Source: Polluticoccus soli (GTDB lineage Bacteria > Bacteroidota > Bacteroidia > Chitinophagales > Chitinophagaceae). Taken from it: 64,000 nucleotides of DNA. The notes beneath the pieces were generated by a model. That model was not told the DNA's origin, made no database searches, and was given only the letters and a program-made list of their open reading frames with translations. The stretch's first letter is position 1. Each line of letters starts with the position of its first letter. Made by a program: the position numbers and the translations under genes. The stretch lies in the NCBI RefSeq assembly GCF_029269745.1, contig NZ_JARJHT010000001.1, forward strand, positions 682,001 through 746,000. The letters are read 5' to 3'. This document shows positions 51,165 to 60,324 of this stretch, piece by piece.

Positions 51165-52709
51165 CTATTGAAGAGTCAAAGAGATCGGGTTAAGCGGGCG
51201 GGTACGTCCGTCTGGGCCCTTAGCTCTGATTTCTTCCAAAAAGATCTTGTCGCCTGGTTTACACCTGTTGATAGCATCCTGTACTTGCTTGTTCGTTTCA
51301 AACAACGGTCCGCGTACGGTGAAAGGTCCGATCAGCTCACCACGTTTAGGCAGCATGCTATACTGGAACTCTGTCACCTGAAAGCGTGCGTCAAAATCAA
51401 AGGCTTTCAGCGCTGCTACTATACCTCTTTGAACTTTAAACTGGTTTGACGGCATTGAACCACCGATTTTGCCACCAACTTCAGCTACTGGATCCGGGAT
51501 ATATTTCACACGAACTTCCATCGCACCTACTTGCTTTGTGCCTGTAGCTTCTTTTGCGTTGATAGCCGCAGTTACTTTACCTGGTTTGTCAGCAGTTACA
51601 ATGAACTGGCCTTTTGCAGCACCCGCTGCAACAGTAGCACCAGGGATAGAAACTGATACATCTTCAAGCGAATAACCAGCTGCTGTTACAGTTATCGGGT
51701 TAGGTACACCGATATAGAACACGTTCATTTTATCAAGCTGGATAGAAGCACCTGTAGAACCTACCATGTACTGGAACTCGTACGGACGTGTTTCGGTACG
51801 GTTACCCATGTTCAACGATACTTGTCCACGAACTGTTTGCAGACCTACACCGCCAGCTGTCACTTCCCACGACGCAACACCGTTCTCTACTTTCGTAACA
51901 CGGCCGCTGCTAGAAGATACAGTTGGGTTGATCGCTTTGTTATAAGCAGCCAGCATGATAGAAGCTTCTACCTTCTGACCAGCCAACGCATAGCTTGTTT
52001 TAGGCACGGCTATCGCTTGAATTTCATCAAACTTAACCTGGATATCACCAGCCTCTTTAGCCAGCTGGTTAACTATGATCGCCTCACTGTTCCTAACGTC
52101 GTTCTGAAATTTAGACAGCAGTGTGATTACAGCCATAGTCGGCATGTTATAGAAATAACCTGTGCTCCAGTCACCCTGAGGATTGTTATCAGTTTTCTGT
52201 GGCTCGATCACCTTAATGGGAAGCTCGTTAGACAGTTGTTTCTGGACGTTGTTATCAACAACACTGATCATCATTGTCCTCAGCTCTTCCAGCTTTTTCT
52301 TCAGTGTATTACCTTCTTTTTTCTCTACGAGAAGTAAGGTACTGGCATCGATATTATCTTCCCTTTTGATATCACCATTAGCTTCGCGACCGCCCGATTC
52401 AGTGATCACCCTTTCCTTCAGGTCATTCAGATATTTGATCATATCAGCAGCGGCATTCTTCACCTGCTTCGCCTTATCATTGAAAGGCTTCACACGAGCT
52501 TCCTGACCAGCTTGTTTCTGCTGTTCTTCCAGAGCTGCGTACAGCTTGGTGTTCTTATCTTCGATAGAAGCATTCGATGCGCTAATTGATTGGTTGATCG
52601 TTTTAAACGCGTGCAGGATCTCCGATGATACGTTCAGGGCAAGCATTGCGGTCAGTACGAGATACATCAAGTTGATCATCAACTGCCGCGGCTCTTTGGG
52701 CATCGACAT
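51165..52709 (-). CDS. gldM: T9SS component GldM
   Basis: A 514-residue inner-membrane protein with one N-terminal helix (LMYLVLTAMLALNV) and a long periplasmic arm that reaches the GldKN ring. With GldL it forms the proton-motive-force-driven motor. Visible are the helical start domain (residues ~30-200, coiled), then beta domains D2-D4 (SYALAGQKVEASIMLAAYN, FYIGVPNPITVTAAGYS, VRGPLFETNKQVQDAI). The sequence is a close match in length and layout. 59 bases after gldL. Confidence 0.97.
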   Translation of the reverse strand: MSMPKEPRQLMINLMYLVLTAMLALNVSSEILHAFKTINQSISASNASIEDKNTKLYAALEEQQKQAGQEARVKPFNDKAKQVKNAAADMIKYLNDLKERVITESGGREANGDIKREDNIDASTLLLVEKKEGNTLKKKLEELRTMMISVVDNNVQKQLSNELPIKVIEPQKTDNNPQGDWSTGYFYNMPTMAVITLLSKFQNDVRNSEAIIVNQLAKEAGDIQVKFDEIQAIAVPKTSYALAGQKVEASIMLAAYNKAINPTVSSSSGRVTKVENGVASWEVTAGGVGLQTVRGQVSLNMGNRTETRPYEFQYMVGSTGASIQLDKMNVFYIGVPNPITVTAAGYSLEDVSVSIPGATVAAGAAKGQFIVTADKPGKVTAAINAKEATGTKQVGAMEVRVKYIPDPVAEVGGKIGGSMPSNQFKVQRGIVAALKAFDFDARFQVTEFQYSMLPKRGELIGPFTVRGPLFETNKQVQDAINRCKPGDKIFLEEIRAKGPDGRTRPLNPISLTLQ

Positions 52710-52768
52710 TTCTAAAACAAATTTATCAGGTTACAATATAATATATAATCTATTCTAATTCCCAGCTA

Positions 52769-53587
52769 TTAACGGCCCTGCATTGCTGACAGCATGTTGC
52801 CATATATCTGATTCAGAACGGTCAGGTTCTTAGACAACAGAGCGATTTGCTCCTTAGCTGCTACTGCATCTGTAGCGCTTGATGCCATTGCATCAGAAGC
52901 GTTCACCAGGTTGCTGTAGAATTTGTTCATTGCCTTCAGGTGGTTGTTTGCATCCTGCAGTTCTACTTCGTAGATCTGGTTCAGAGAACCCAGGTTCCTT
53001 GACAGTACCTGAACTTGTTCGTGGAAGCGGGCAGTTTCATCAGCAGCGCTGTTGAATGATGCCATTGTGTTGCTTGCACCTACAAAAGTGTTTTTCATTT
53101 CGCTCAAAGCAGTTGCTGCTTCACGAGCGCTGCTTGAGTATTGGTTAGTAGCAGCAGTTACGTCAGAGATATCTTTGATCTGCTCAACTACCAGGCCGAA
53201 ACGTTCGAAGTTATCTCCCAGTTTACGGATGTTAGCCGGAGTGATCTTAGCATCTTCCATCATTTTGTCCAGAGACGCACTTGGAGATGATTTACCTGCA
53301 GAAGAATCAAACTTTACGCCTTTGCGATAAGCTTCAACGTGCGGGTTTTCATCGATACCAGGATAGAAACGCTCCCAGTAGTAATCTTTATGTGGCGGGA
53401 GAAGACCAAGCATCGCAAAGATGAACGCCTCGGTCATCATACCTGCTGTAAGCATTATACCTGCACCAGGCCAGTGTTGAATTTTAAATAAGGCACCCAT
53501 AAGTACTACGGCAGCACCCATACCGATGATCAGGTTTTTAAAATACTTGCCCTGTTTGGTCTCAAAAAACAGCTGTATGGAATTCAT
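52769..53587 (-). CDS. gldL: T9SS component GldL
   Basis: A 272-residue inner-membrane protein, the stator-like motor partner of GldM. Two N-terminal transmembrane helices (FKNLIIGMGAAVVLMGALFK, IMLTAGMMTEAFIFAMLGLL) with the conserved acidic glutamate in the second, then a cytoplasmic helical region rich in coiled segments. The sequence KIQHWPGAGIMLTAG is a family signature. 58 bases after gldK. Confidence 0.97.
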   Translation of the reverse strand: MNSIQLFFETKQGKYFKNLIIGMGAAVVLMGALFKIQHWPGAGIMLTAGMMTEAFIFAMLGLLPPHKDYYWERFYPGIDENPHVEAYRKGVKFDSSAGKSSPSASLDKMMEDAKITPANIRKLGDNFERFGLVVEQIKDISDVTAATNQYSSSAREAATALSEMKNTFVGASNTMASFNSAADETARFHEQVQVLSRNLGSLNQIYEVELQDANNHLKAMNKFYSNLVNASDAMASSATDAVAAKEQIALLSKNLTVLNQIYGNMLSAMQGR

Positions 53588-53645
53588 TCTTGATTAAATT
53601 TTCTACGGGTTGAATAATATTAATGTTTTCTGTTTTCTTTTTTTC

Positions 53646-54902
53646 TTAGCGCCTGTTGCTCAGTGCAGGTGCGATTTGCTGATAAACGTTACGGAAACCG
53701 ATATAAGCTTTTGCTGTATCAGCATATTCATAATCGCGGCTGCCGGTTTGCAGGTAGAATGCTACGTCCCTCCAGCTACCACCACGGATAACCTTACGAC
53801 GCATCCATTGAGGATCGTTTTCACGTACCTGGTACTGGATAGAAGGGTTAACGTCAGCAATAGTTTGATAAGCGTTGTTGAAGTATGAGGTCAGTGTCCA
53901 CTCCGCTACGTTACCTGCCATGTTATACAGACCGTAGTCGTTTGGCCAGTAGCGATCAACAGGTACAGTGTACAGACCACCATCTGCAGCATAGTTACCG
54001 CGCTGAGGCTTGAAGTTAGCCAGGTAACAACCTTTCTTGTTTACAAGGTACGGACCGCCCCATGGATAAGGAGATTCGGTACGACCACCACGGGCTGCAT
54101 ATTCCCACTGTGCTTCTGTAGGCAGCGTGAACTCGCCTTCAAAATACATCCTGTTCCTTTCGCGTTCGCCCCTCCACAGGTTAGTACGCCAGTTACTGAA
54201 GGCATTAGCCTGGTACCAGTTAACACCCACCACCGGATAGTTATTGAAGGCGGAGAACCAGTTATACTGTTGAGCGATCGGCTCATTATAAGAATAAGTA
54301 AGCTGACGTACCCATACAGTAGTATCAGGATATACCGCGATATCGTTCTTCTGTACAAAGTTGGTACGAGGCTGCGTAGGATTTTTGGCAGCTTCCTGGT
54401 AGTTAAACACTTCATAGTGATAAACCAGCTTGCCGTTATCCATCTCCATTCTACCCCAACCTGATTGCTCAGCCGGAATAAACATGTTAGACAGCTGATC
54501 CTGAAGATCAGCATCGCGCCAGTTGATACGCCTTCTGAAGTCTACACGCTGTGTACCATCGGGATTATCGATAAAGTCGCCCAATTGGGTATGAGCGATA
54601 GAGTCGCGCACCCAGTTAGTGAACTGACGATATTCGGCGTTCGAGATTTCAGTCGCGTCCATATAGAAACCCGTCATCTGAACGGTACGGATCATCGCGT
54701 CATTTTTCCCGCGAACATCTTCGTCGCTTGCTCCCATTTTTAAAACACCAGAAGGAACATACACCATGCCTAACGGTACAGGCGCCTTGTAATTCATCAT
54801 CGTATTATCACCTACGAGTTGACCACCAGGCCCCGGTGTACCGCAGCTAGTAGCCAATGCGAGTAATGCCACAGCCGAGATCTTCAGGGAAACTTGTTTC
54901 AT
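53646..54902 (-). CDS. gldK: T9SS lipoprotein GldK
   Basis: A 418-residue outer-membrane lipoprotein with a SUMF1/FGE-type fold, forming the periplasmic GldKN ring. The lipobox ends at Cys20 (ALLALATSCG). The body has VYVPSGVLKMGASDED, MDATEISNAEYRQF, GVNWYQANAFSNW, LPTEAQWEYAARGG and VIRGGSWRDVAFYL. ATG 54902 is chosen because it gives the lipoprotein signal; a longer frame to 55073 adds an unlikely N-terminal stretch. First gene of the operon. Confidence 0.95.
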   Translation of the reverse strand: MKQVSLKISAVALLALATSCGTPGPGGQLVGDNTMMNYKAPVPLGMVYVPSGVLKMGASDEDVRGKNDAMIRTVQMTGFYMDATEISNAEYRQFTNWVRDSIAHTQLGDFIDNPDGTQRVDFRRRINWRDADLQDQLSNMFIPAEQSGWGRMEMDNGKLVYHYEVFNYQEAAKNPTQPRTNFVQKNDIAVYPDTTVWVRQLTYSYNEPIAQQYNWFSAFNNYPVVGVNWYQANAFSNWRTNLWRGERERNRMYFEGEFTLPTEAQWEYAARGGRTESPYPWGGPYLVNKKGCYLANFKPQRGNYAADGGLYTVPVDRYWPNDYGLYNMAGNVAEWTLTSYFNNAYQTIADVNPSIQYQVRENDPQWMRRKVIRGGSWRDVAFYLQTGSRDYEYADTAKAYIGFRNVYQQIAPALSNRR

Positions 54903-55113
54903 ACTACTGTTGTTATTGTTGTTTTTGCGATTAGGCAAATAAAGTAATTTTTTGGTTTTGAAGTAGGTTATACAACTCAACCGATGCACAATATTTAAAG
55001 TTTTTTCCAAAAATGCAAGCCTCGAAAAAAAAATTGTTAAGATTTTCAAACCCCAATTGTTTGAAAATTTCAACTGGCAGAAGTCTATGCATTAAATCGA
55101 GTAGAAGTCTTTA

Positions 55114-57135
55114 CTATAAGCCGAGTAGATCTAAAGTACGCGCCACGTCTGCAACCGGGGGTAAACACTCATAGTGCGTACAAACAAATATACGACTTTG
55201 ACCTGAAAAAAACTTGAGCTTTACAAGCGGCACGTCAGATATTTCTTTTTTTGAAGCGACAAAACTTGCGTGTGGCAGAAAATGCTCGTTGAGCAGTTCC
55301 AAAGACTTATCTGCGTCCACACCGGTACAAATAACAGTTTTCAACCCTTGACTGTATCGCTGCAAAAGCTGCGCCCAGTAAGCGAACGAATATGCATATC
55401 TACTAGCCGTGGAAGACATTTGTCGCAGCATATGATGCGCCTGCTCCAGCCATTCGCTTCGCTCCATGTAAACGCCCAGCCAAAGCATGTTATGCGCCAT
55501 TACAGAATTAGCCGAGGGCGTAGCCCCATCATACAGATCCACCTTGCGTACAGGTATGTCTGTTTGGGCAGCCGAAGAATAGTAAAAAAAGCTACCTGTT
55601 TCATGGGCAAAATCACGAATTACAACTTCCATCAGCCCGTTAGCCCTTACAATCCACTGCTCGTCGCCGGTTGCGCTAGTTAGCTGTAATAGCGCCTGGA
55701 TCAAGTATGCGTAGTCATCAAGTTTGGCCGGGATACGCGCTACGTCTTGCTTCCAGGTATGTAATAGCACCCCGTCCTTCAGAAAAACATCCAACATCCA
55801 CCGCATATGCTCCTCCGCACGTTGGATATATTGGCTATTCCCCAATGCCGCACCTGCTTTAGACAAGGCCGTATTGATAAGTGCATTCCATGAGAGCAGG
55901 CACTTATCGTCAGTAAGCGGCCTGATCTTCTTTTCACGAGCAACAAACAGTTTTTGCCTGGCTTCGGCAATACGTGTCTCCAGTTCATCCCTGAAATAAT
56001 TAGTCTCTTTTGCCAGCGTTTGAATATCCATTGCAACATGCAGGATATTGGTATGCTCCCAATTACCTTCCTCTACTACACCAAAGTGCTTTTGCAGTAA
56101 TTCATCATCGCCAATCACTTCTTTCCACTCGTCCCAGGTCCATGTATAGAATTTTCCTTCTTCACCCTCACTATCTGCATCCAGGGCGCTGTAATACCCA
56201 CCCGAAGGATCTTTCAGCTCTCTCTCAACAAACGCGATCGTCTCTTCTATCACTTCCTTGTAACGCTTGCGCTTTGTAACGTAGTAGGCATCGCAAAGCG
56301 TACTAACAAGCAGTGCGTTATCGTACAGCATCTTTTCAAAGTGCGGGGCAAGCCATTTTTCGTCAGTTGAATAGCGGGCAAACCCACCACCTAACTGATC
56401 GTAGATGCCTCCTTCTATCATACGATCGAGGCTGAGCATGGCCTGCGAAAGAGCAGGCTCGTATTTGGTGTAGTGGTAGTGTTCCAGTAGGTAGCTGATC
56501 GCCATCGTACCCGGGAATTTGGGCGCTCGTCCAAAGCCGCCCCATTCAGTGTCGGCCTGCTGTAATAACGCGTCAGCTATCGTTCGGCAGGTATCCATAT
56601 CCCAATCCTGCCCCCTTGCCGCAAAACCCACGCTGGAAGCCTGTTTCAGGTATTGTATCATTTGCTGACCCTGCGCTGTTACCTCCTCTGGCTTATCGGT
56701 CCATACCTCCAGCATGCGCTGCAATAGTTGCCGCCACGAGGGGCGACTATATGCAGGGCGAGGTGGGAAATAAGTCCCACCATAAAATGGCACCCTATCC
56801 GGCGTTACAAAGACATTCAATGGCCATCCCCCACTACCACTGATTGCCTGCACTGCATCCATATACAGGTGGTCAACATCGGGGTGCTCTTCCCTGTCAA
56901 CTTTGATGTTGATGAAATGCTCGTTCATGTACGCTGCCACTTCTTCGCTCTCAAAGCTTTCGCGCTCCATAACATGGCACCAGTGACAAGCGGCATAGCC
57001 AATGCTCACCAATACCGGTTTATTTTCGTTTTTAGCGCGTACAAACGCCTCGTCGCCCCATGGATACCAGTCTACAGGATTATGGGCGTGTTGCAGTAAA
57101 TAAGGACTTTGTTCATTGATCAGCCTGTTTGCCAT
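55114..57135 (-). CDS. DUF255 thioredoxin-domain protein (YyaL/SSP411-like)
   Basis: A 673-residue protein with an N-terminal thioredoxin-like domain ([16 protein letters not shown]; active site C50-H-W-C53) and a large (alpha/alpha)6-barrel-like C-terminal region ([50 protein letters not shown]). Length and order fit the YyaL/SSP411 family, conserved from bacteria to vertebrates but with no firmly known function. It has no signal peptide, so it is cytoplasmic. It lies downstream of hemD on the same strand, with a terminator between them. Confidence 0.93.
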   Translation of the reverse strand: MANRLINEQSPYLLQHAHNPVDWYPWGDEAFVRAKNENKPVLVSIGYAACHWCHVMERESFESEEVAAYMNEHFINIKVDREEHPDVDHLYMDAVQAISGSGGWPLNVFVTPDRVPFYGGTYFPPRPAYSRPSWRQLLQRMLEVWTDKPEEVTAQGQQMIQYLKQASSVGFAARGQDWDMDTCRTIADALLQQADTEWGGFGRAPKFPGTMAISYLLEHYHYTKYEPALSQAMLSLDRMIEGGIYDQLGGGFARYSTDEKWLAPHFEKMLYDNALLVSTLCDAYYVTKRKRYKEVIEETIAFVERELKDPSGGYYSALDADSEGEEGKFYTWTWDEWKEVIGDDELLQKHFGVVEEGNWEHTNILHVAMDIQTLAKETNYFRDELETRIAEARQKLFVAREKKIRPLTDDKCLLSWNALINTALSKAGAALGNSQYIQRAEEHMRWMLDVFLKDGVLLHTWKQDVARIPAKLDDYAYLIQALLQLTSATGDEQWIVRANGLMEVVIRDFAHETGSFFYYSSAAQTDIPVRKVDLYDGATPSANSVMAHNMLWLGVYMERSEWLEQAHHMLRQMSSTASRYAYSFAYWAQLLQRYSQGLKTVICTGVDADKSLELLNEHFLPHASFVASKKEISDVPLVKLKFFSGQSRIFVCTHYECLPPVADVARTLDLLGL

Positions 57136-57201
57136 GGTGCTAAGTTAACCAGCAATGAAACAAACCGCATATCCGGCCAGCCAATAGGGCTATCAAAACA
57201 A

Positions 57202-57233
57202 AATAGCTCAACTGTATAAACAACTGAGCTATT
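57202..57233 (-). terminator. Intrinsic terminator of hemD
   Basis: AATAGCTCA (57202-57210) and TGAGCTATT (57225-57233), with TTTTGTTTTG on the minus strand after the stem. Confidence 0.7.
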
Positions 57234-57257
57234 GAACTAAATATCGACGGGGACCTT

Positions 57258-58055
57258 CTATTTCTTTGCAACTGCAAGGTACTGCTCCAGTGCTGCCACC
57301 ATTGAAGGAGCATTGGGAGCCGGTGCTTTAACATCCAGCCTGAAACCTGCATCTTCAATAGCTTTTGAGGTTGTTGGGCCAAATGCGCCTATAAGCGTAC
57401 CGTTCTGCTTGAACTTGGGATCGTGATCGACCAGCGTTTGCACGCTGAACGGGCTGAAGAACAGGATCATATCGTAACCAGAAACCATTATGGGCGCTAT
57501 GTCGTTGGCTACAGTACGGTAGAGCGTAGCTTCTACGTAAGCTGATTTATTAGTGGCCAGGAAGTTCGCTATGTCATTCTTACCGTTATCGGCGGTAGGC
57601 ACGATGAATTTCTCGTTGTTCTTGTGCTTATTGATCACTTCCAGCAGACCGTCTGTAGAACCATCGGCCGAGAAGAATACCTTACGCTTGCGGTAAAGGA
57701 TGAACTTCTGCAGGTAAAGCGCTACCGCTTCCGTGATACAGAAGTACTTCATTTCCTGCGATATTTTCACTTTCAGCTCCTCACAAATGCGGAAGAAGTG
57801 ATCTATCGCGTTGCGGCTATTGAATACGATGGCAGTGTACTCACCTATGTCGATGCGCTGCTTACGAAACTCTTTGCCACTCAGGCCTTCAACACGTATA
57901 AATGGGTGAAACTCAAGATCGAGATTGAACTTTTTCGCAAGCTCAAAATAGGGCGATTTTTCACTATCAGGACGAGGTTGGGTAATCAAAATCTTATTAA
58001 CCTTATGTCCATCTTTCCCGGCGCCTTTGTTTATCGGACGTTCAGCTTTAGCCAT
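57258..58055 (-). CDS. hemD: Uroporphyrinogen-III synthase
   Basis: A 265-residue protein of the HemD family, which closes hydroxymethylbilane to uroporphyrinogen III in heme synthesis. Sequence similarity in this family is low, but the order ILITQPRPDSEKSPY, IVFNSRNAIDHFFR, FITEAVALYLQ-like segment, FIVPTADNGKNDIANFL, FFSPFSVQTLV, and IGAFGPTTSKAIEDAGF is characteristic. It is preceded by DUF4271 (64-base gap), a neighbour often seen with hemD in Bacteroidota. A lysine-rich N-terminal extension precedes the domain. Confidence 0.9.
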   Translation of the reverse strand: MAKAERPINKGAGKDGHKVNKILITQPRPDSEKSPYFELAKKFNLDLEFHPFIRVEGLSGKEFRKQRIDIGEYTAIVFNSRNAIDHFFRICEELKVKISQEMKYFCITEAVALYLQKFILYRKRKVFFSADGSTDGLLEVINKHKNNEKFIVPTADNGKNDIANFLATNKSAYVEATLYRTVANDIAPIMVSGYDMILFFSPFSVQTLVDHDPKFKQNGTLIGAFGPTTSKAIEDAGFRLDVKAPAPNAPSMVAALEQYLAVAKK

Positions 58056-58119
58056 ATTTTGGGTCGTAAACGGGGTTATACTTTTTAAAATTTATAATCG
58101 CAGGTAATCCACACTCACA

Positions 58120-58998
58120 TCAGTTCACTAATCCACGTACCAGCAATTTCGTCAACACTGCTAATGGTAATAATTCCGAGGCGCAAAGGTACATAAAAAA
58201 ATGGAATCTACTGTACTGGAAGAAGGACCCAAACACCTGCCACGACCTTGTATATCTGTTAATTAACAACAGTCCAACAAGTATAAGCGACAGTATGACG
58301 GCGGGCCCACTTAAGGCCGGTTCAGCAAATGCCAGCAAAATGGTAAAAGGCAGCAATAATATCCCGATCAGCTTATTGATAAGAAATACATTAAAAACAT
58401 AATGTTGGGTGATACCCTCTACTTTGAATGCCCAGCCGCTAAAGCGCATAACAGCATATTTCACCAGATAGATCACCATCATGCCCGCTATTAGCATGAC
58501 TATCAATAAAGACGGGGGAATATCACCGGTGCGTTGGGGGATAAATAGCTTGATCAAATAATATATATAAGCCCCGGCCGTCATGGCAAAGAACAGGTTG
58601 GCAAGTACGGCAGAGAATGAGGCATTTTCCAGCTGGTCTTTCACATGGCGGCTGCTACCGGCAGGATTCCGGAAGGATTTCCAGAGCTGGCCGAAGTACT
58701 TGGGATCTATAACCCTGATGATACCCAGGAACATGCACAAAGTAAGCAGCAGGTAAAAGTCGGGGGTCTTGTCTTTGAACTCTTTTTCCCGCTGTATGCC
58801 AGACACTATCCTCGTATTGGCCAGGGTGCGGTGCGTGCGCAGCAGGCTGTCCATGCTGGCTGCCAGCATTTGCTTTTCCTGCTGGGCGGTTATTGGTGCC
58901 AACCCGTATTGCTGGGGCTGCACCTTAGCCAGCGCCGGTTGAACCAGCGAACAACTGAGCAACAAAATCAGCAGGATAACTTGGCGGAAAGCTTGCAT
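58120..58998 (-). CDS. DUF4271 membrane protein
   Basis: A 292-residue protein with a signal peptide (LILLLSCSLVQPALA) and four to five helices in the C-terminal two thirds (ANLFFAMTAGAYIYYLIKLF, LLIVMLIAGMMVIYLVKYAVM, LLLPFTILLAFA). DUF4271 family; no known function. Its frequent neighbour is hemD, as here (64 bases), which suggests a link to heme synthesis or membrane assembly. Divergent from hemW. Confidence 0.88.
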   Translation of the reverse strand: MQAFRQVILLILLLSCSLVQPALAKVQPQQYGLAPITAQQEKQMLAASMDSLLRTHRTLANTRIVSGIQREKEFKDKTPDFYLLLTLCMFLGIIRVIDPKYFGQLWKSFRNPAGSSRHVKDQLENASFSAVLANLFFAMTAGAYIYYLIKLFIPQRTGDIPPSLLIVMLIAGMMVIYLVKYAVMRFSGWAFKVEGITQHYVFNVFLINKLIGILLLPFTILLAFAEPALSGPAVILSLILVGLLLINRYTRSWQVFGSFFQYSRFHFFMYLCASELLPLAVLTKLLVRGLVN

Positions 58999-59010
58999 AA
59001 TCGATACTTA

Positions 59011-59018
59011 CAAAGTTA
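59011..59018 (-). promoter_or_regulatory. -7 element of DUF4271-hemD promoter
   Basis: The minus strand reads TAACTTTG (TAnnTTTG), 12 bases before ATG 58998. Confidence 0.5.
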
Positions 59019-59069
59019 AAGCACAGCGTAATATTAAAGGCTGATGGCCAGGATTTTTTTGAAACAACC

Positions 59070-59077
59070 TAGCTTTG
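59070..59077 (+). promoter_or_regulatory. -7 element of hemW promoter
   Basis: TAGCTTTG fits TAnnTTTG and ends 8 bases before ATG 59086, ruling out the upstream ATG at 59044 for this transcript. Confidence 0.5.
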
Positions 59078-59085
59078 CACCCCAG

Positions 59086-60213
59086 ATGGCCGGTATCTAC
59101 ATCCATATTCCTTTTTGCAGGAGGGCCTGCACCTACTGCAATTTCCATTTTTCCACCTCGCTGAAGCTGAAGGATGAGGTAGTGACCGCCATGCTCAGAG
59201 AGATCGAACTACAGCAGCCCTACCTGGCTGGCCAGCCCATTGAGACCATCTACTTTGGCGGGGGCACCCCTTCTTTGCTGGACATAGATGACATCAAGCG
59301 CATTATCGACAAGATCAGCTCCCAATGGCCAACTGAACAGCTACAGGAATGCACGCTGGAAGCCAATCCCGACGACCTGACCCTACCCTATCTAAAAGAA
59401 CTCAAAACCACACCGATCAACCGCTTCAGTATCGGGGTACAGTCGTTCAAAGAAGCCGACCTGAAGTATATGAACAGGGCACACACAGCCCAGCAGGCCG
59501 ATTATGCCATCAAAGCCTCTCAAGACCTTGGCTTTGAGAACCTGAGCATTGATCTGATATACGGCACCCCAGGCCTGACCGATGCCGACTGGAAGTACAA
59601 CCTAAACCAGGTGAAGACCCTCGGCATTCCCCACTTTTCATCTTACGCCCTGACTGTGGAAGAAGGCACCGCCCTGTACCACTCCATAAAGAAGAAAGCC
59701 GCAACGCCGGTAGACCCAGACCAGGCTGCGGGCCAATTCGAGATACTGATGGAAGCCGCTGAAGCCATGGGCTACGAGCACTACGAGATCTCGAACCTCG
59801 CCCTGCCCCACAAATACGCCATACACAACACCAACTACTGGCGGGGCAAGCCTTATCTCGGCATTGGACCCTCTGCTCACTCCTTCGATGGCAGGAACCG
59901 CAGGTGGAATATTGCCAATAACGCCCTGTACGCCAAATCAATACTAGCCGATAGCAAGCTGACCTACGAGGAGGAAACCCTAACTCCAGAACAGCAGCTG
60001 AACGAATACATTATGACCTCATTACGCACCCAGTGGGGCTGCAGCCTGCCTAAGGTGCGACACACCTGGAGTGCGGAAGAAGCCAATAAGCTCCTGGAGC
60101 GGGCCCAGCCGTACATTGACAAAGGCCTTTTGACCAGGCAGGGCGACAATCTCGTCCTTACCAGCCGCGGCAAGCTATTTGCTGACAATATCGCAGGCAA
60201 CCTTTTCGCCTGA
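59086..60213 (+). CDS. hemW: Radical SAM heme chaperone HemW
   Basis: A 375-residue radical-SAM enzyme, long annotated as oxygen-independent coproporphyrinogen oxidase but now considered a heme chaperone. It begins MAGIYIHIPFC, with cluster cysteines C11-x3-C15-x2-C18, then YFGGGTPSLL, ECTLEANPDDL, RFSIGVQSF, SIDLIYGTPGLT, the HYEISN segment, and a C-terminal HemW domain. It lacks the extra N-terminal extension typical of true HemN. ATG 59086 is chosen because it gives the classic HemW start and follows the -7 box; the alternative ATG at 59044 lies before the promoter. Confidence 0.93.
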   Translation: MAGIYIHIPFCRRACTYCNFHFSTSLKLKDEVVTAMLREIELQQPYLAGQPIETIYFGGGTPSLLDIDDIKRIIDKISSQWPTEQLQECTLEANPDDLTLPYLKELKTTPINRFSIGVQSFKEADLKYMNRAHTAQQADYAIKASQDLGFENLSIDLIYGTPGLTDADWKYNLNQVKTLGIPHFSSYALTVEEGTALYHSIKKKAATPVDPDQAAGQFEILMEAAEAMGYEHYEISNLALPHKYAIHNTNYWRGKPYLGIGPSAHSFDGRNRRWNIANNALYAKSILADSKLTYEEETLTPEQQLNEYIMTSLRTQWGCSLPKVRHTWSAEEANKLLERAQPYIDKGLLTRQGDNLVLTSRGKLFADNIAGNLFA

Positions 60214-60278
60214 TATTTCCCCGTCATTAAATCGCCGTTAAACATTTGCGGTCATTAACAAAAATGGGTGTTAACCAC

Positions 60279-60309
60279 TTGTTAATTAAAAATAACATCT
60301 ATACTTTCG
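60279..60309 (+). promoter_or_regulatory. Promoter of T9SS protein gene at 60325
   Basis: TTG (60279-60281), a 20-base spacer, then TACTTTCG (60302-60309), one base off TAnnTTTG. ATG 60325 follows by 15 bases. Confidence 0.4.
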
Positions 60310-60324
60310 AACCTTCATACATCG

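Noticed and set aside
54903-55073. Upstream extension of gldK
   Set aside because: It hides the lipoprotein signal, and its composition (poly-Asn, scattered hydrophobics) looks like untranslated AT-rich DNA.
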